Notes under the pieces: generated by a model
Seen by the model: the letters and a program-made list of their open reading frames with translations, nothing else
Database searches by the model: none
What the model was told of the DNA's origin: nothing
Shown: positions 5,421 to 6,578 of the stretch, one piece after another
Layout of the letters: each line of letters opens with the position of its first letter
How positions within the stretch are numbered: position 1 is the first letter of the stretch
Assembly: GCA_003537495.1 (NCBI GenBank)
Contig: DPSB01000439.1
Coordinates: forward strand, 1,351 to 7,928
Direction of reading: 5' to 3'
DNA from: Cytophagales bacterium
Lineage (GTDB): Bacteria > Bacteroidota > Bacteroidia > Cytophagales > Cyclobacteriaceae
Length of the DNA: 6,578 bases
Made by a program: the position numbers and the translations under genes

Positions 5421-6578
5421 CTATCTGAACTTTATTGTCATAGACGTATAGTCGTCATTTATCAATGTAGAGCCCGAAAACTCATACAACCGCTGAATAA
5501 TATGTTTTTCTATCTCCTGGGAACTTTTCCCAGCTACTTCGTGTAACGCGGCCTCCAACCGATCATAATCAAACTCTTCGCCTTTTGTGTTTTTTGCTTC
5601 TGTAATTCCATCGGTGTAAAGTACCATTACATCGCCCGGTGCATATTGTACTTCATTGTTTTCTACCAGCCGACAATAATCGCGCGTGCGCACCATGCCT
5701 AATGCAGTGCCTCTGTCTTTCAGGTATTGGGTTTTATCTTCGCTGGCTTTGTAATACAACACCGGGCAATGCCCTGCGCGGGAATAGCGAATAGTTTTAG
5801 TTTTAGTATCTACCACAAAGTAGGTGGCCGATATAAATGATCCACGTTCCAAACAAAATGCCAACGCTCTATTAGCGCGCTCCATAAATTCTTTTGGTTC
5901 TAACTCTTGTTGAGCCAGACTATGAAAAATTCCTTTCATCTGAGACATGTGGAATGCCGCTGTTGTTCCTTTACCTGAAACATCGGCAATGATAAGTGCA
6001 ACCTGATTTTCGTTTATGCGCAGTGTATCATAATAATCACCGCCCACTTCATCGGCCGATTGTGCAAATGCAGAAATCTCAAAGTCCGGATCGTTCTCCA
6101 ACTTGGTAGGCAGCAAACTCTTTTGTACTGTCTTGGCAATTTTCAACTCTTCTTTGTAACGCTCGGTCTGGAAAGCCTGCTCCATCAAACGAAAGTTCTC
6201 AATAGAAATACCAGCCTGATTGGCAAAGGCCGATACAATGCGCATCATCTCTTTGTTGAACCCTTCGGGTAATTCTTTTAAGAGTGCGAGTGTACCAATC
6301 GTTTCGCCCTTAACTACTATTGGAAATGCAATAAGCGAACGAAACCGTGCGCCTTTTAGCGAAGCTAAATGCTTTGAAAGATTTTTGGTCTTATCGCTGC
6401 TCTGATCCAACGCACCTTTTACATTATGTTGCTTCAGGTGGTTGCGAATTTGCTGCGACTCTTGTTCGGTAATCTTATAAGTAAAAAATTTATCGCCATT
6501 GCTGGCGCTTTCAATCTCCAGCCAGGCGGCATCGGCAAACACCGCGCTTACCGAACTCTCCAACAAAATATTGTAAAC
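5421..6578 (-). CDS. GAF domain plus SpoIIE/RsbU-type PP2C serine phosphatase (N-terminus beyond right edge)
   Basis: The frame stays open to the window edge, so only the C-terminal 385 residues are seen (numbered from the first full codon, 6576-6578). Residues 1 to about 132 form a GAF-type sensor domain (GARFRSLIAFPIVVKGETIG, then FANQAGISIENFRL). A helical linker, ERYKEELKIAKTVQKSLLP (139-157), is the switch helix usual before RsbU/SpoIIE phosphatase domains. The PP2C domain (about 165-385) carries EVGGDYYD (177-184), IADVSGKG (197-204), RAGHCPVLYY (267-276), GDVMVLYTDGITEA (315-328, metal-binding Asp323) and DDYTSM (375-380), so all metal-binding acidic positions are kept and it should be active. 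The expected substrate is the phosphorylated STAS protein encoded 45 bp downstream. The GAF domain suggests control by a small ligand or by partner binding; the ligand is not predictable. Further sensor domains may lie outside the window. Confidence 0.95.
   Translation of the reverse strand, partial: VYNILLESSVSAVFADAAWLEIESASNGDKFFTYKITEQESQQIRNHLKQHNVKGALDQSSDKTKNLSKHLASLKGARFRSLIAFPIVVKGETIGTLALLKELPEGFNKEMMRIVSAFANQAGISIENFRLMEQAFQTERYKEELKIAKTVQKSLLPTKLENDPDFEISAFAQSADEVGGDYYDTLRINENQVALIIADVSGKGTTAAFHMSQMKGIFHSLAQQELEPKEFMERANRALAFCLERGSFISATYFVVDTKTKTIRYSRAGHCPVLYYKASEDKTQYLKDRGTALGMVRTRDYCRLVENNEVQYAPGDVMVLYTDGITEAKNTKGEEFDYDRLEAALHEVAGKSSQEIEKHIIQRLYEFSGSTLINDDYTSMTIKFR

Noticed and set aside
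6564..6566. TTG at 6566 as the start of the phosphatase gene
   Set aside because: The frame remains open upstream to the window edge and the residues before it (VYNI) continue a GAF-like fold, so the real start is outside the window.
4628..6578. A true Bacillus-type sigB operon
   Set aside because: No sigma factor or RsbR/S/T stressosome genes are present; only the general partner-switching logic is shared.

Overview
The base composition, the AT-rich spacers, the weak ribosome-binding sites and the protein families all point to a member of the Bacteroidota, most likely a Cytophagales-type bacterium. The family assignment is inference from protein style; no marker gene is present. Every gene that can be supported lies on the minus strand, so the window reads from right to left. 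Coding density is very high: no gap exceeds 75 bp, and no RNA gene, mobile element or CRISPR array is visible.

Right part (6578 to 4628) is a three-gene partner-switching cassette: a GAF-domain plus SpoIIE/RsbU-type PP2C phosphatase (its N-terminus runs off the right edge), a STAS-domain anti-anti-sigma-like protein (RsbV/SpoIIAA type), and an RsbW/SpoIIAB-type ATP-binding kinase. Spacers are 45 bp and then a 17-bp overlap, so they look co-transcribed. The expected logic is that the kinase phosphorylates the STAS serine, the phosphatase removes the phosphate in response to a signal, and free STAS protein sequesters the kinase from its target. No sigma factor or other target lies in the window.

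Middle and left part (4552 to 407) is a tightly overlapping run of three exported SurA/parvulin-family proteins: a 648-residue protein with two intact-looking parvulin domains and an apparent degenerate second half, a 297-residue lipoprotein with no recognisable parvulin active site, and a 444-residue SurA-like protein whose two parvulin domains each lack one of the two signature histidines. They probably form an envelope chaperone set for outer-membrane or secreted proteins. After a 68-bp spacer comes the N-terminal third of a MoxR-family AAA+ ATPase, cut by the left window edge.

The most unexpected items are the graded loss of parvulin active-site residues across three adjacent paralogues, the internal duplication in the 648-residue protein, and a 17-bp motif that occurs in both of the larger intergenic spacers with matched changes in its two half-sites.
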